This document shows, in pieces, positions 5,777-14,697 of a stretch of DNA of 28,903 nucleotides. Position 1 is the stretch's first letter. The number at the start of each line of letters is the position of its first letter. The stretch comes from a virus. The notes under the pieces were generated by a model. The model was not told the DNA's origin. It did no database searches and was given only the letters and a program-made list of their open reading frames with translations. Both the position numbers and the translations under genes were made by a program. The stretch is taken from the IMG/VR virus record IMGVR_UViG_3300040856_002504, positions 1 to 28,903 of that record. The stretch is one strand, 5' to 3'.

Positions 5777-7669
5777 TCAATCTTTTAGTAATGCGTTCAA
5801 TTTATCCTCAATTTCACCTAGTGAATGTCTACCTTTTGATAAATCCAAAATACTTTTTCCGTTAATTAGGTCGTCCTCAACTAATAAATCTAAATCTTTA
5901 TTTCTTACAAATCTTTCTACTGGTACCTCTTCTGGTGCTTCTCCACCTCCTTCATCTCCACCACCTAAATCATCACCACCTAAATCACCACCACCTAAAT
6001 CACCACCACCTAAATCACCACCAAAGTCTAAACCTCCCCCACCTGATGGTGGAGCACCTCCTAAGTCACCCATTCCAGTATCTGTAGTTTCACCACCTTC
6101 GGCATCACCACCCTCACCAGGTTTGTTACCATATAACTTATCAATGTTCGCGAATATACCTGTTTTACCGATAACTTCAGGTGTCTTTTCAAGTTCAGAT
6201 GCAACTGCCCTTTCTATTCTTTGTTGTTGTAAATCAAGTTTAATTTCCTCGTCACTAAATCCAAGAATATGTTTCTTAGCCCAAGACGACGATACAGGTA
6301 ATATACCGTTACCAGGGTCAGTAACCGCATCTCTATAAAGTTGAATCTTTTGTTGCCATTGTTCAACCTTAAGTAAGTCGGCTTGTGTTGATGGGTTAGT
6401 TAATCCTAATGTAAAGTTACCTAATTCATCCTCAAAACCTAATAGATATAAGTGAATAATTGCGATTTTATTCAACTCCTGTATCATAGATTTTTGTATC
6501 CTATTAATGGTACGTGCAAAACGAATATCTTGTAAAGATAGATTTTTACCGTCACCTACAACTTCTTCAAAACCTAAGAATGCTTTTGGTACTCTTAAAG
6601 AAGTTAAAAGTTTTTTCTGAATATATTCAATATCAGCTATTTCTGACAAATTCTGAGCCCCTGGTAGGGTGTCAATTGGGTTTGGTGCGTTAGGGTCGCG
6701 AACAGGTATAAAGTAATCTTGGTCAACGGCCATTTGATTGTAACGTAAATCAACATTACCATTCTGAGAATCTACTACTTGGTCTCTTTTAAACTTATTA
6801 GCGACTCTGTTTACGTATGGCTCAACGTCTTTATCATCCATATTACCAACAAATACTTTAAATACACGTCTTTCGGGGGCTCTTGATGTTCTGTATATTA
6901 ACATCGCATCCTCCGATAAAATTAATTGTTTCCAAATACGTCTACCTTTTTCTAACATAGATGTACCATAAGGTAATTTTCTATCATCACCTAACAATCT
7001 GAAGTGAGCTACTTCCCATGTGTTAAATTCAATATCTTTATTTTGCCATAAGAACTTTAAGGAATCATTATCAGTGTCAGTACTATTTCTTTCAGGTTTA
7101 ATTTTCATACCTCTTTCCTGACGCGTAATCTCAATATTAGGTAATTGTTGTGCACCCATAACACCTTTTTCGGGACTGAGTTTAAGATAAACAAAATTAT
7201 CACCATACTTACATGTATTACGTGTCCACATAGGTAAATTTACGTTTATATCAAGTCTATTGTTAAATAAGTCACCTAAGACAGATTTTATTCTTTTACT
7301 CTCAGAATATATTTGAAGGATATATCCGTCCTCATCTGGTGTAGTACTCTCTTCAGAGTATATATCTAAAGCCGCCGAAATTTCAGGAGTGTACTCCATA
7401 CTTTCGTAATCATAAAACGATGCTAATCTTGTTGGTTCATAATAAACGGCTTGAGTATAAAGGTTATTTTCTATCTTTTGCCATTGTTGCCCTAGATATA
7501 AAGTTTGTTGTGCTTGTAATTTTTCCCTCTCGTATTCTTTTTTATCGGGAGTTTTTAAAATCTGTTTTTTGTCAAACTGATAAACAGGTGCTTGTTGGTC
7601 TAAAGTAGAATCAGGACCAAATACCTTTGTTAATCGTTGCCATATTGTATAATTAGTATTGTCAGCCAT
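5777..7669 (-). CDS. gp20: Portal protein, T4 gp20-like, with Gly/Asp-rich tail
   Basis: This 630-residue protein shows the gp20 core: EYTPEISAALDIYSEESTTP near residues 92-111, LPYGTSMLEKGRRIWKQL near 232-249, RAPERRVFKVFVGN near 262-275 and DIEYIQKKLLTSLRVPKAFL near 345-364. These are hallmarks of the dodecameric T4-type portal, the DNA channel and head-tail connector. T4 gp20 has 524 residues. The excess here is largely C-terminal: a low-complexity GGDLGGGDLGGG tract (about residues 550-583), then an acidic stretch and a conserved-looking end (KDLDLLVEDDLINGKSILDL). The repeat tail is unusual for gp20 and resembles acidic tracts in neighbours. ATG at 7669, with TATTTATC 10 bases upstream. 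It follows terminase by 44 bases. Confidence 0.93.
   Translation of the reverse strand: MADNTNYTIWQRLTKVFGPDSTLDQQAPVYQFDKKQILKTPDKKEYEREKLQAQQTLYLGQQWQKIENNLYTQAVYYEPTRLASFYDYESMEYTPEISAALDIYSEESTTPDEDGYILQIYSESKRIKSVLGDLFNNRLDINVNLPMWTRNTCKYGDNFVYLKLSPEKGVMGAQQLPNIEITRQERGMKIKPERNSTDTDNDSLKFLWQNKDIEFNTWEVAHFRLLGDDRKLPYGTSMLEKGRRIWKQLILSEDAMLIYRTSRAPERRVFKVFVGNMDDKDVEPYVNRVANKFKRDQVVDSQNGNVDLRYNQMAVDQDYFIPVRDPNAPNPIDTLPGAQNLSEIADIEYIQKKLLTSLRVPKAFLGFEEVVGDGKNLSLQDIRFARTINRIQKSMIQELNKIAIIHLYLLGFEDELGNFTLGLTNPSTQADLLKVEQWQQKIQLYRDAVTDPGNGILPVSSSWAKKHILGFSDEEIKLDLQQQRIERAVASELEKTPEVIGKTGIFANIDKLYGNKPGEGGDAEGGETTDTGMGDLGGAPPSGGGGLDFGGDLGGGDLGGGDLGGDDLGGGDEGGGEAPEEVPVERFVRNKDLDLLVEDDLINGKSILDLSKGRHSLGEIEDKLNALLKD
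5957..6023. repeat. 15-bp tandem repeat coding the portal GGDLG tract
   Basis: About four head-to-tail copies of a 15-base unit (CACCACCTAAATCAC on the plus strand, one changed base in one copy) encode GGDLG units in the portal tail. Such exact repeats can change copy number by slippage. Confidence 0.8.
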
Positions 7670-7679
7670 CGTTTTTTTA

Positions 7680-7687
7680 GATAAATA
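7680..7687 (-). promoter_or_regulatory. Candidate late promoter TATTTATC before the portal gene
   Basis: The minus strand reads TATATTTATCTAAAAAAACG directly before the ATG at 7669. The A-rich stretch between box and start may serve as the ribosome entry site. Confidence 0.55.
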
Positions 7688-7713
7688 TAAACTTTACTTG
7701 AATTAATTAAAGT

Positions 7714-9492
7714 TTATCTTCTTCCTCCACCGAATAACCACCCATAATCTTGATAATCTTTTTGTGTGAAACCATTGGGTCTTCTGTGGTCGTTTACATT
7801 ATTCGGCATCATAGGTAAGCCCGGATTAAACTCTTTTGAACTGTTCTTAACCGGAGTCTCGTTAACCATCCAACTTTCCATCATTGCCTTTGTTTGTTCA
7901 GTCACTTTTTCAAGTTGCGTGAACGAGTTTTCCCCTACATATATTGCCATAGCCATTGCCATTATAAGGTCATCGTGTTGTCCTTTTATGTGGTCAGGTC
8001 TACCGTTCACATATACAAATGTGTTTAATTCATTCATTAAACGAGAAGAACGTACAACGAAATTATGTCTCAACGCCTCCTCAAAAGATGCCACAATCTG
8101 AACTCTTTTTGAATTAAAATTTAAACCTGGTATTTTTTCTATAGTTTTTGGGTTATACTTCCATTTGTCAGCGGTGTTAGTTCCCTCAACATATAAGTCC
8201 TTATAATTCATCTCCTGAAGCTTACGTGCTGTAGACACACCCATACCACCTGTAATATCAATTACAATAAACGCAGAATACATTGTAGCCCATTTATATG
8301 CCACTTCAGCGGCTACATCGGGAGGTATCTTACCCAGATATTCTAACACCTGTTCTCTTTCATCAAAATCTATAATACAGAATGTTGTGAAGTCTTCACT
8401 ATCCCCACGAGAAACATCAATACCCATAATATATTTGTGTCCAACAACTGGTTCTTTCCATTGCCATAATGCACCTCCCATAAATTTGTTTTCAGGGTCA
8501 CGAATAAAATTTTCTTTTATCTTTTCTACAGTGTCTGATGGGATAACATTATCACCTGAACCTAAGAAATTACACTCCAATTCCTGAGCAATCTTACGTC
8601 TATCAAACTTAAGTTTTTTAGACATTCCCTCAAACCATGTAGAATAAGGTTTATAACCATCTAAGAAATGGGTTTTAATTTCCTCAAAATCCCTTTCCAT
8701 GGGGTTTATGTGTGAATAATCAAGAATTATTTCATCATCGTTGTAGTCTTCCCTATTCAACATGTAATGAACAATATCATTACATTTAATTAGTTTTAAA
8801 TCTTTCGCGTAACGAGGGTCACGATACCAATACATTTCTGTAATTTTAAAATCGTTCATTCCTCTTAAACACTGGTCATAGATAGAATAATATATGGGGT
8901 CAAAACCGTTAGGTGTGGATATTACAATTACTTTACCACCTGTAGAAAGTGAGGCCATACATGCGGACCAGAAATCATTGTCCGCCTCAATAAAAGCCGC
9001 CTCATCAAATACGAGAATTGTTGGTGTATATCCACGAAGGGCGTCTTTAGATGTCGCGACTGATTTTACCTCACAACCGTTATTTAGTTTGTAATGTCTC
9101 TGTGAATTTTTCTCATTGGAGAAGCTGATACCAAACCAGCTCGGCCATTGGTCGATAAAAGCTCGTATCTTACCCGCCATCTCAACTGAGGTGTCAAGTT
9201 TGTTGGCAATAATAAGAATTTTTTCAGGTTTTGTTTTTGAAGCAGTAACTAATTTTTTTGATATCCATGCGGATGTTACTGTTGATACACCTGCCTGTCT
9301 ATACTTAAGAGCGATATTTTCTTCGTGAGTATCGTAATCATTTATTAGATGTTCTTGGTCAGGAAATAACTGTAACGGCACATATTTTGACTGTGTATTA
9401 TCATATGTCTGTAGATATGTCTTTAACGCATACGAGGTGTCTTTTACACACCTCGCATACTCTAATAATACTTTTTCTTTTGTTAACGCCAT
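7714..9492 (-). CDS. gp17: Terminase large subunit, T4 gp17-like
   Basis: This 592-residue packaging motor has an N-terminal ATPase with Walker A RQAGVST (residues 65-71), Walker B ILVFDEAAF (D163, E164) and coupling motif ISTPNG (191-196). The C-terminal RNase H-fold nuclease has GIDVSRG (D359), FIVIDITGG (D412) and HDDLIMAMAMA (D507/D508). All motifs needed for ATP hydrolysis and DNA cutting are present. Length is close to T4 gp17 (610). The protein docks on the portal, whose gene follows directly. The start is the ATG at 9492, preceded by ACTTTATTAAAATG on the minus strand with no perfect TATTTATA. The T4 tail sheath and tube genes that sit between 17 and 20 in T4 are absent here. Confidence 0.96.
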   Translation of the reverse strand: MALTKEKVLLEYARCVKDTSYALKTYLQTYDNTQSKYVPLQLFPDQEHLINDYDTHEENIALKYRQAGVSTVTSAWISKKLVTASKTKPEKILIIANKLDTSVEMAGKIRAFIDQWPSWFGISFSNEKNSQRHYKLNNGCEVKSVATSKDALRGYTPTILVFDEAAFIEADNDFWSACMASLSTGGKVIVISTPNGFDPIYYSIYDQCLRGMNDFKITEMYWYRDPRYAKDLKLIKCNDIVHYMLNREDYNDDEIILDYSHINPMERDFEEIKTHFLDGYKPYSTWFEGMSKKLKFDRRKIAQELECNFLGSGDNVIPSDTVEKIKENFIRDPENKFMGGALWQWKEPVVGHKYIMGIDVSRGDSEDFTTFCIIDFDEREQVLEYLGKIPPDVAAEVAYKWATMYSAFIVIDITGGMGVSTARKLQEMNYKDLYVEGTNTADKWKYNPKTIEKIPGLNFNSKRVQIVASFEEALRHNFVVRSSRLMNELNTFVYVNGRPDHIKGQHDDLIMAMAMAIYVGENSFTQLEKVTEQTKAMMESWMVNETPVKNSSKEFNPGLPMMPNNVNDHRRPNGFTQKDYQDYGWLFGGGRR

Positions 9493-9512
9493 ATAGACAT
9501 TTTAATAAAGTT

Positions 9513-10802
9513 TTATGTTAAAGAAATACCTAAATCACCTAATAGGTCATCTAAGTCCATATCGTCATCATCATCACGGTATTGTGACATTGCATCATCA
9601 TATTCCTGTTGTTTTAACTCTGAAATGATTTCACTAACCATTTTATCTACTAATTGTTTACCTTCATCTGAACCTGACAATATCATTCTTGCAACTTCAA
9701 AAAATTCATCTGTAGATAACGCAGAGAAACGAGAAAATAGGTAGTTCTGAATTTCCCTCATATCGTCATCAAATAACTTTTCAGGGTAAGACGCTTTAAA
9801 TTTGTTCCATATAACCGGACCCAATCTCAAATCCCATACCTCATAAGGTAATGTATCAGTTTGACCCATAACCATTTCAGCGGCCTTAGGGTCGTCAGGT
9901 AATCCCGCGGTCCCTAATACTTCATACACACCTTTAATAAGTTCATGTATCAATACAGGGAAGAATAAACCCTTAGCCCTAATCGTTGGAGGGTCAGTAG
10001 TGTCGTCAACTTCTTCAGACCCTTGTACTCCTTCTCCACTTCCCGCCGCTGACATAACCATTTGGTCGGGGACAATCCAATATAATAAATCATTAATTGA
10101 CATTAAAACACCATATAGATTTAAAAGTTGAGGATTAATAGTATTTAATTGTTCTTCAACCATGTGAAACATATAGTGACCCTTTTTAGACGCCCCTTGA
10201 ATTAGTGAGTTAATAAACCTTCTTTTTGCTTTTTCTAAATCGAACTTTTCGAAGGCGGCCATAAAGTTTTCTAAGTCATCTTCAGCCTCATCAGCATCAA
10301 CACCAAACTGTTGTTGTACCTCTTCATCGTCTAATTCTTCAGGTTCGGATATCATTTTAGATGTATCAATCTGACCCGGCATTGATTGCAGTTCTACATC
10401 GTATTGGAACGCATCATCAGGAATAGATAATTCTTGTTTTACCAAATCAACGGCTAACTGCTCCAAATAACCTTCGTTATTAGATTCAATAGATTTAACT
10501 GTTTGTACTGCCTGTTGTAACATCATCTGAAGTTGCATAAAAGCGTTTGGTCCTGATACGTCTTGCATACCAGTGTAACGCTTTACTGTTTCAACAACTT
10601 CTTTAAATCTTTCAGATGCAACTAACTCGGCAAATGAATTATCAAATTCGTCCTCATCTTTACCAGGTAACGCAGGGTTATCAGATAAAGGAGTTTCACC
10701 GCTGGAGATTTTTCTTTCAACTTCTCTGTCCATTCTTTCAGGACCGTCATATTCAATCGCTTCTTTCAAACGAGACATAATTTGTTTTACTGACTTACTC
10801 AT
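9513..10802 (-). CDS. Acidic phage protein of unknown function, probably virion or packaging related
   Basis: This 429-residue protein has a short basic N-terminus (MSKSVKQIMSRLKEAIEYDG), an acidic middle (EPEELDDEEVQQQFGVDADE), a folded-looking domain near residues 225-400 with FFPVLIHELIKGVYEVLG and YEVWDLRLGPVIWNKF, and the acidic end DDDDDMDLDDLLGDLGISLT. RLKE-A at residues 11-15 fits the prohead-protease site rule. It overlaps the upstream gene by 8 bases and precedes terminase by 20 bases, so these belong to one transcript. Position before terminase is where T4 has gp16 (small terminase), but the size is more than twice that and no helix-turn-helix is evident. I do not recognise a family. 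Confidence 0.75.
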   Translation of the reverse strand: MSKSVKQIMSRLKEAIEYDGPERMDREVERKISSGETPLSDNPALPGKDEDEFDNSFAELVASERFKEVVETVKRYTGMQDVSGPNAFMQLQMMLQQAVQTVKSIESNNEGYLEQLAVDLVKQELSIPDDAFQYDVELQSMPGQIDTSKMISEPEELDDEEVQQQFGVDADEAEDDLENFMAAFEKFDLEKAKRRFINSLIQGASKKGHYMFHMVEEQLNTINPQLLNLYGVLMSINDLLYWIVPDQMVMSAAGSGEGVQGSEEVDDTTDPPTIRAKGLFFPVLIHELIKGVYEVLGTAGLPDDPKAAEMVMGQTDTLPYEVWDLRLGPVIWNKFKASYPEKLFDDDMREIQNYLFSRFSALSTDEFFEVARMILSGSDEGKQLVDKMVSEIISELKQQEYDDAMSQYRDDDDDMDLDDLLGDLGISLT

Positions 10803-11868
10803 CTCTAAACTGTATATTTAAATTACTAAATTTAAGGAATTCTGGTAATCCTCTCTCCTCACCTGCTTTAGGTTTTGGACTATGTTTTGGTTTGTAAGGT
10901 GTACCTCTTTCAGGTTTAACACCAGGTTTAACCGTAGGTCTTGCAGGCGCAATTTCAGTACCCGCTTTAGGTTTTGGACTATGTTTTGGTTTGTAAGGTG
11001 TACCTCTTTCAGGTTTAACACCAGGTTTAACCGTAGGTCTTGCAGGTGCAATACTCGGTTGCTCAGAAAGAATATCTCCTTTTGTAAACATCTTACCTTT
11101 TGTTTTCTTAATCAAAGATACAATACTTTCCTCAATTTGTCTAATTTTATCTTCATTACTTTCTTTTTTAACACAGTTAGGAACTCTTTTCCCAAACATA
11201 GTTTTCATACCTTTCTTTTCATACCCTTTCCAACATTTTGTACCTTCGTTTACTTTTTCAGGTAATGAGTCAAAATCTTTAGTGTCGTCAGAAAACTCTT
11301 TGGCCATTTTACACCACTTTGATTTTGGTCCCTCTTCTTCACACTTGGCATAAAATAACCTTTGTTGTGATTTTGACTCAAATTTTTCGTCAACTTCACC
11401 TTCAAACATACCTAATGTAGTTATTGGAGTTTTCATTTTAGGTTTACCGAATAATGACTCCAAAACTTCCTCTTCATTAATATCTTCAAAGATACCCATA
11501 CCATCATTAGCATTCATATTATCTGATGGTCCATCTTCATTACCTTCAGGATTTGGGTCTTCGTTAGGGTCTAAGTTCGCCATTTTATCTAATGCTGCGG
11601 AATCTTCCTCTCCCATTTCTTGAGTTACCGTTACTGAACCATCATCGTTAGGTGTAACGGTACCATTAACATTTAGTCCTCCGCTTTTATCTTTCATCTG
11701 TTGTACCTCAGACTTACTGTATGTTGTCTTTTGCACAGTAGAGGTTTCCTCCTCATTAACAAGTTTTTTATAAATCTTATTAAGATGATAGTCGTTCATT
11801 TTCTTAATAGTATCATAAGAAAATCCCTCATCTAGTAGTCGTACTATTTTATGTTCTTTATTCTTCAT
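10795..11868 (-). CDS. Repeat-containing phage protein, possible internal virion protein
   Basis: This 357-residue protein has several regions. The N-terminus is helical and contains LLDE-G (residues 11-15), a possible prohead-protease site. An acidic linker follows (about 85-140), then a compact part with four Cys (C176, C186, C212, C232) containing FESKSQQRLFYAKCEEEG and a KCWKGYEKKGMKTMFGKR segment. Near the C-terminus are two almost identical 33-residue Pro/Lys-rich repeats (273-305 and 306-336, unit core KPGVKPERGTPYKPKHSPKP). The basic repeats and Cys/Lys-rich core suggest DNA or RNA binding, as in proteins packaged with the genome; this is inference. It overlaps both neighbours (11 and 8 bases), so translation is coupled. 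Confidence 0.78.
   Translation of the reverse strand: MKNKEHKIVRLLDEGFSYDTIKKMNDYHLNKIYKKLVNEEETSTVQKTTYSKSEVQQMKDKSGGLNVNGTVTPNDDGSVTVTQEMGEEDSAALDKMANLDPNEDPNPEGNEDGPSDNMNANDGMGIFEDINEEEVLESLFGKPKMKTPITTLGMFEGEVDEKFESKSQQRLFYAKCEEEGPKSKWCKMAKEFSDDTKDFDSLPEKVNEGTKCWKGYEKKGMKTMFGKRVPNCVKKESNEDKIRQIEESIVSLIKKTKGKMFTKGDILSEQPSIAPARPTVKPGVKPERGTPYKPKHSPKPKAGTEIAPARPTVKPGVKPERGTPYKPKHSPKPKAGEERGLPEFLKFSNLNIQFRDE
10862..11051. repeat. Two-copy 99-bp tandem repeat inside a coding region
   Basis: Two copies offset by exactly 99 bases (10862-10952 and 10961-11051) are nearly identical at DNA level. They encode the Pro/Lys-rich 33-residue repeats. The identity, including third positions, points to a recent duplication or active homogenisation. 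Confidence 0.9.
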
Positions 11869-12268
11869 GTGTCACAAAACTTTTTTCATAAGAAAGAACG
11901 ATATCTCTTTCGTATAATTTATCTTCTACGGATTTTACAGAATCACCATATCTGAAGACAAGACGAGTATAGTTGTCGTCAATAACATGTTCAGAATCTG
12001 ATTTTTCCCAACCCAACGCAATAACATCTTCTACTGCGTCATAAACAGAAAAAAAGTCAGAGTTTTGAACTAGTTCCAACTCAATATCTGAGTTTCTCAA
12101 AACACCAACTTTCTTAATGTATTCAATATTTGGGGGTGATGGTCGACCTGAAGCTGGTTCAGCATCCCACTCATCACCCCATACTTCTTCTACGTCAGAG
12201 AATATAAACTCATATATATTATCCCCCTTATAGTTGGGACCCAACTCGTTGACGTAGATTAACCTCAT
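11858..12268 (-). CDS. Small acidic phage protein of unknown function
   Basis: This 136-residue acidic protein begins MRLIYVNELGPNYKGDNIYEFIFS. A WGDEWDAEPASGRPSPP loop sits near residues 30-46, and alternating strand-like segments follow (TRLVFRYGDSVKSVED, IVLSYEKSF). No membrane, zinc or catalytic motif is visible. Its ATG overlaps the upstream stop as ATGA and its end overlaps the next gene by 11 bases, so it is part of a four-gene coupled chain leading to terminase. A structural or assembly role is suggested only by this context. Confidence 0.75.
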   Translation of the reverse strand: MRLIYVNELGPNYKGDNIYEFIFSDVEEVWGDEWDAEPASGRPSPPNIEYIKKVGVLRNSDIELELVQNSDFFSVYDAVEDVIALGWEKSDSEHVIDDNYTRLVFRYGDSVKSVEDKLYERDIVLSYEKSFVTHEE

Positions 12269-13695
12269 AGCAATTCTCCATTAGGTGATACCTTAAGTTG
12301 TTTACCGTCAATTTCAAAGACTAAGTTGTTTTTATTAGTCTTACCTAAGAACTTAGTGTTTTTATTTTCCTTCATTAAAAACTCAGAAGTTAGTTCTTGT
12401 TCAAAAGTTTTAGACATTTCTTTGATTTCATTTTTAACTTTTACTTTTTGAACTTTTTCCGTAATAAACCTCATAACGTTTTTATTAACATTTTCCTTTT
12501 TTTCTTCTTCGGAAATAACAAAATACTTAGATAATACCTTATCAACCTTTGATTCGGCAAAAACCTCATCCAATACAGTATCAATAGGTGAGTCACCCTT
12601 TCTTCTACGTAGTTTAATAGGTCCTAATTTTGCGTATTTATCATACAAATCAGGTCTTTTTCTACTAAAGACTTTTTGGTTGTCAGGTAATATACCTAAT
12701 AATTTTTCAAAATCATCTGGACCAAATTCCTCATCATCTTCATATTCAAAATCAAACTCCCCACCATAAGGTCTATCAAACTCATCCATCCACTGACCAT
12801 CATAAGGACTTTGTAAGTACATACTACCCTCAGCCAATTCTTCATCGGCAACAGGTTCTTCTTCCACGTCCATATCCAAGTCTAAGTCCATCTCATCTTC
12901 ACCACCTAAATCTAAATCACCTTCCATATCATCATAGTCAATCTCTTCTTCAAAATTAGCTAAAATATCATCTTTATCTTCTTCGTCTAATTTTTCTAAG
13001 TCAACTGCGGAAATGATTGAATTTAATACGTATTTAATATTTTCAGATGTTAGACCTTCTTGTGAGTCAAGAGTTCTTAGTTTTTGACCTAACTTACCTG
13101 TTAATTTTTGAATTGTTTTAAAAGAGGTGTCTTCGTCGTCGTCACCTCCTTCTAATGGCTCTTCACCACCCAAATCCATATCTAAATCTAATTCTTCTTC
13201 ACCACCTTCAGGGGTTTCCAAATCTAAATCCATATCTAAACCTAAATCTTCACCACCTTCAGGTGATGGTTCAGGTGCGGGAGGAGGTGTAGTATAACCA
13301 CCCATATCACTCATACTTGCTTCAGGTGTCTTTAAAACAAACTTTTTTTCTTCACCTATTAAGTTAATATTTTCAGTATGTTCGTGTATGCGGTTTAATT
13401 CACCCGCCAATAAGTTTAATTTTTTCATTGCTTGAGAATATGACTTATGATACTTTCTGTTTTTCATAGGTTCAATATAATCAAACTCTGACTCGTTAAT
13501 TCCTCTTTTAACTATGTACCCATTCTTTTCATTTACAATTGAGTAGTAGTTTCCATCGGCTAGTTGTATTGTATAATCAGTCCTATTTTCATTTAAACTT
13601 TGTGAAGTCTCATTATAACGAGCGATTTCAAGGATACGATTAATCTTATCCATTCCTTGTAATTTTTCACTACCTAAAGGTCTTAAATCTGCCAT
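12265..13695 (-). CDS. Large acidic low-complexity phage protein, probable virion component
   Basis: The 476-residue product has an N-terminal domain (about residues 1-125, with YTIQLADGNYYSIVNEKNGY), a Pro/Gly/acidic region with repeated LDMDL/LDLD units (about 150-183 and 260-280), a helical segment between them (TSENIKYVLNSIISAVDLEKL), a WMDEFDRPYGGEFDFEYEDD patch near 302-321, and a basic C-terminal helix plus small beta tail (KFLGKTNKNNLVFEIDGK). The LDLDMDVEEE unit is very like ELDMDVEDED in the scaffold, which hints at a shared role in head assembly. The start is the ATG at 13695 with TATTAATA (one mismatch to the late motif) upstream. No known family. Confidence 0.78.
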   Translation of the reverse strand: MADLRPLGSEKLQGMDKINRILEIARYNETSQSLNENRTDYTIQLADGNYYSIVNEKNGYIVKRGINESEFDYIEPMKNRKYHKSYSQAMKKLNLLAGELNRIHEHTENINLIGEEKKFVLKTPEASMSDMGGYTTPPPAPEPSPEGGEDLGLDMDLDLETPEGGEEELDLDMDLGGEEPLEGGDDDEDTSFKTIQKLTGKLGQKLRTLDSQEGLTSENIKYVLNSIISAVDLEKLDEEDKDDILANFEEEIDYDDMEGDLDLGGEDEMDLDLDMDVEEEPVADEELAEGSMYLQSPYDGQWMDEFDRPYGGEFDFEYEDDEEFGPDDFEKLLGILPDNQKVFSRKRPDLYDKYAKLGPIKLRRRKGDSPIDTVLDEVFAESKVDKVLSKYFVISEEEKKENVNKNVMRFITEKVQKVKVKNEIKEMSKTFEQELTSEFLMKENKNTKFLGKTNKNNLVFEIDGKQLKVSPNGELL

Positions 13696-13716
13696 ATTTT
13701 TATTTTTTAATTTCGT

Positions 13717-13887
13717 TTAACTATTAATACCAGAGCCTCCGATTCTAACTGAACGACACTGTTTTGATGGTATAATAACCAATGTATTACCACTCCAATC
13801 AACTGTGTTAATTTCTGGATGAATAGTTTCAGTGTCTCCACTGTATATTTTATACTCAGTTGCGTCTGTACAAGCGGTTATTGCCAT
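13717..13887 (-). CDS. 56-residue small protein
   Basis: A short ORF starts at ATG 13887 and ends at TAA 13717-13719. It begins MAITACTDATEYKIYSGDTE and ends SVRIGGSGINS. It is rich in beta-prone residues (TLVIIPSK) and has two Cys. Support for it being real comes from the perfect-phase TATTTATT motif and A-rich stretch 14 bases before the ATG, and from a 21-base gap to the next gene's start. It could be a small capsid decoration or fibre-type protein, but nothing specific is recognised. Confidence 0.65.
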   Translation of the reverse strand: MAITACTDATEYKIYSGDTETIHPEINTVDWSGNTLVIIPSKQCRSVRIGGSGINS

Positions 13888-13901
13888 AATAATATTTTTT
13901 A

Positions 13902-13909
13902 AATAAATA
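13902..13909 (-). promoter_or_regulatory. Candidate late promoter TATTTATT
   Basis: The minus strand reads CATATTTATTTAAAAAATATT just before the ATG at 13887, in the 55-base gap after the nucleotidyltransferase-like gene. Confidence 0.55.
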
Positions 13910-13942
13910 TGTAGTAAATACGTATTTTCTTTTTTTTTCTAT

Positions 13943-14695
13943 TTAAGGTGATATTTTTTCTTGTATTGACAAATTTTTATCAATCAATTCATTTTTATTA
14001 TCAAATAGTTTTTGGATATATCCGTTACGTCTTAAAAATTTAAAAACTAAATTTTCGTTTGAGTATTCACCTCCTCTTTCTAAACCACAACTACGATATT
14101 TTTTTATCTTTTCCTTTAATTTATCTATCTTTTCAAGACCATCAGGTAATGAGTCATCTTTTAAATCCTTAAGTAATGTATCAATCATATTCATCCATTG
14201 TTTTGACTTAACTTCAATTTCATTTTTATCAATACTAACCTCTTCAGGTTTTGGTTGTGTCAGCCATTCATCATATAATACTGAATAAACTCCTGTTGAC
14301 ATATGAGGCTCATTCATGTCTTGGACATATGTTTCAACCTCGTATCCCTTCACTGTTATATCGTGCTGTGAATTAAAAACCGTTCTTTTTAAATTAAACA
14401 AGTCTCGAAATAATTCCTCTTCTTCTCCTGATTCTTTAAAGTCATATATTATGTGTAAATCTATATCTGAAAACTCAGACCAGTTAAAGTTTGCTAACGA
14501 ACCTGTCATAGTAACATCCTGTACGAAAATATCAAAACCAAGAAAACTTATAAATTCATTTGCAATTTTTAAAAGACCATCTCTTATTTCTGGTTTAATT
14601 TTTGAATTTTCTACATCATCATGGTTTTCCCAAATCTCAGAATTAAGAGTGTCTTTAGTGTAAAAACTACTAATTATTTTATTGTCTTGTTCCAT
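13943..14695 (-). CDS. Nucleotidyltransferase-fold protein
   Basis: This 250-residue protein carries the polymerase-beta nucleotidyltransferase signature. TGSLANFNWSEFSDIDLHII (residues 64-83) gives the G-S and D-x-D elements (G65, S66, D77, D79). A third acidic residue is likely in GYEVETYVQD (E119 or E121). Members transfer a nucleotide to protein, RNA or small molecules; minimal versions also serve as MNT antitoxins, and some phages carry them. The C-terminal part is helical and charged, without a recognisable partner domain. It starts 2 bases after the KTSC gene and is co-transcribed with it. All three metal-binding acids appear present, so activity is plausible; the substrate is unknown. 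Confidence 0.75.
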   Translation of the reverse strand: MEQDNKIISSFYTKDTLNSEIWENHDDVENSKIKPEIRDGLLKIANEFISFLGFDIFVQDVTMTGSLANFNWSEFSDIDLHIIYDFKESGEEEELFRDLFNLKRTVFNSQHDITVKGYEVETYVQDMNEPHMSTGVYSVLYDEWLTQPKPEEVSIDKNEIEVKSKQWMNMIDTLLKDLKDDSLPDGLEKIDKLKEKIKKYRSCGLERGGEYSNENLVFKFLRRNGYIQKLFDNKNELIDKNLSIQEKISP

Positions 14696-14697
14696 AA

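Noticed and set aside
10818-11265. ORFs on both strands over the 99-bp repeat
   Set aside because: The repeat length is a multiple of three, so it keeps several frames open. Only the Pro/Lys frame fits the coupled operon.
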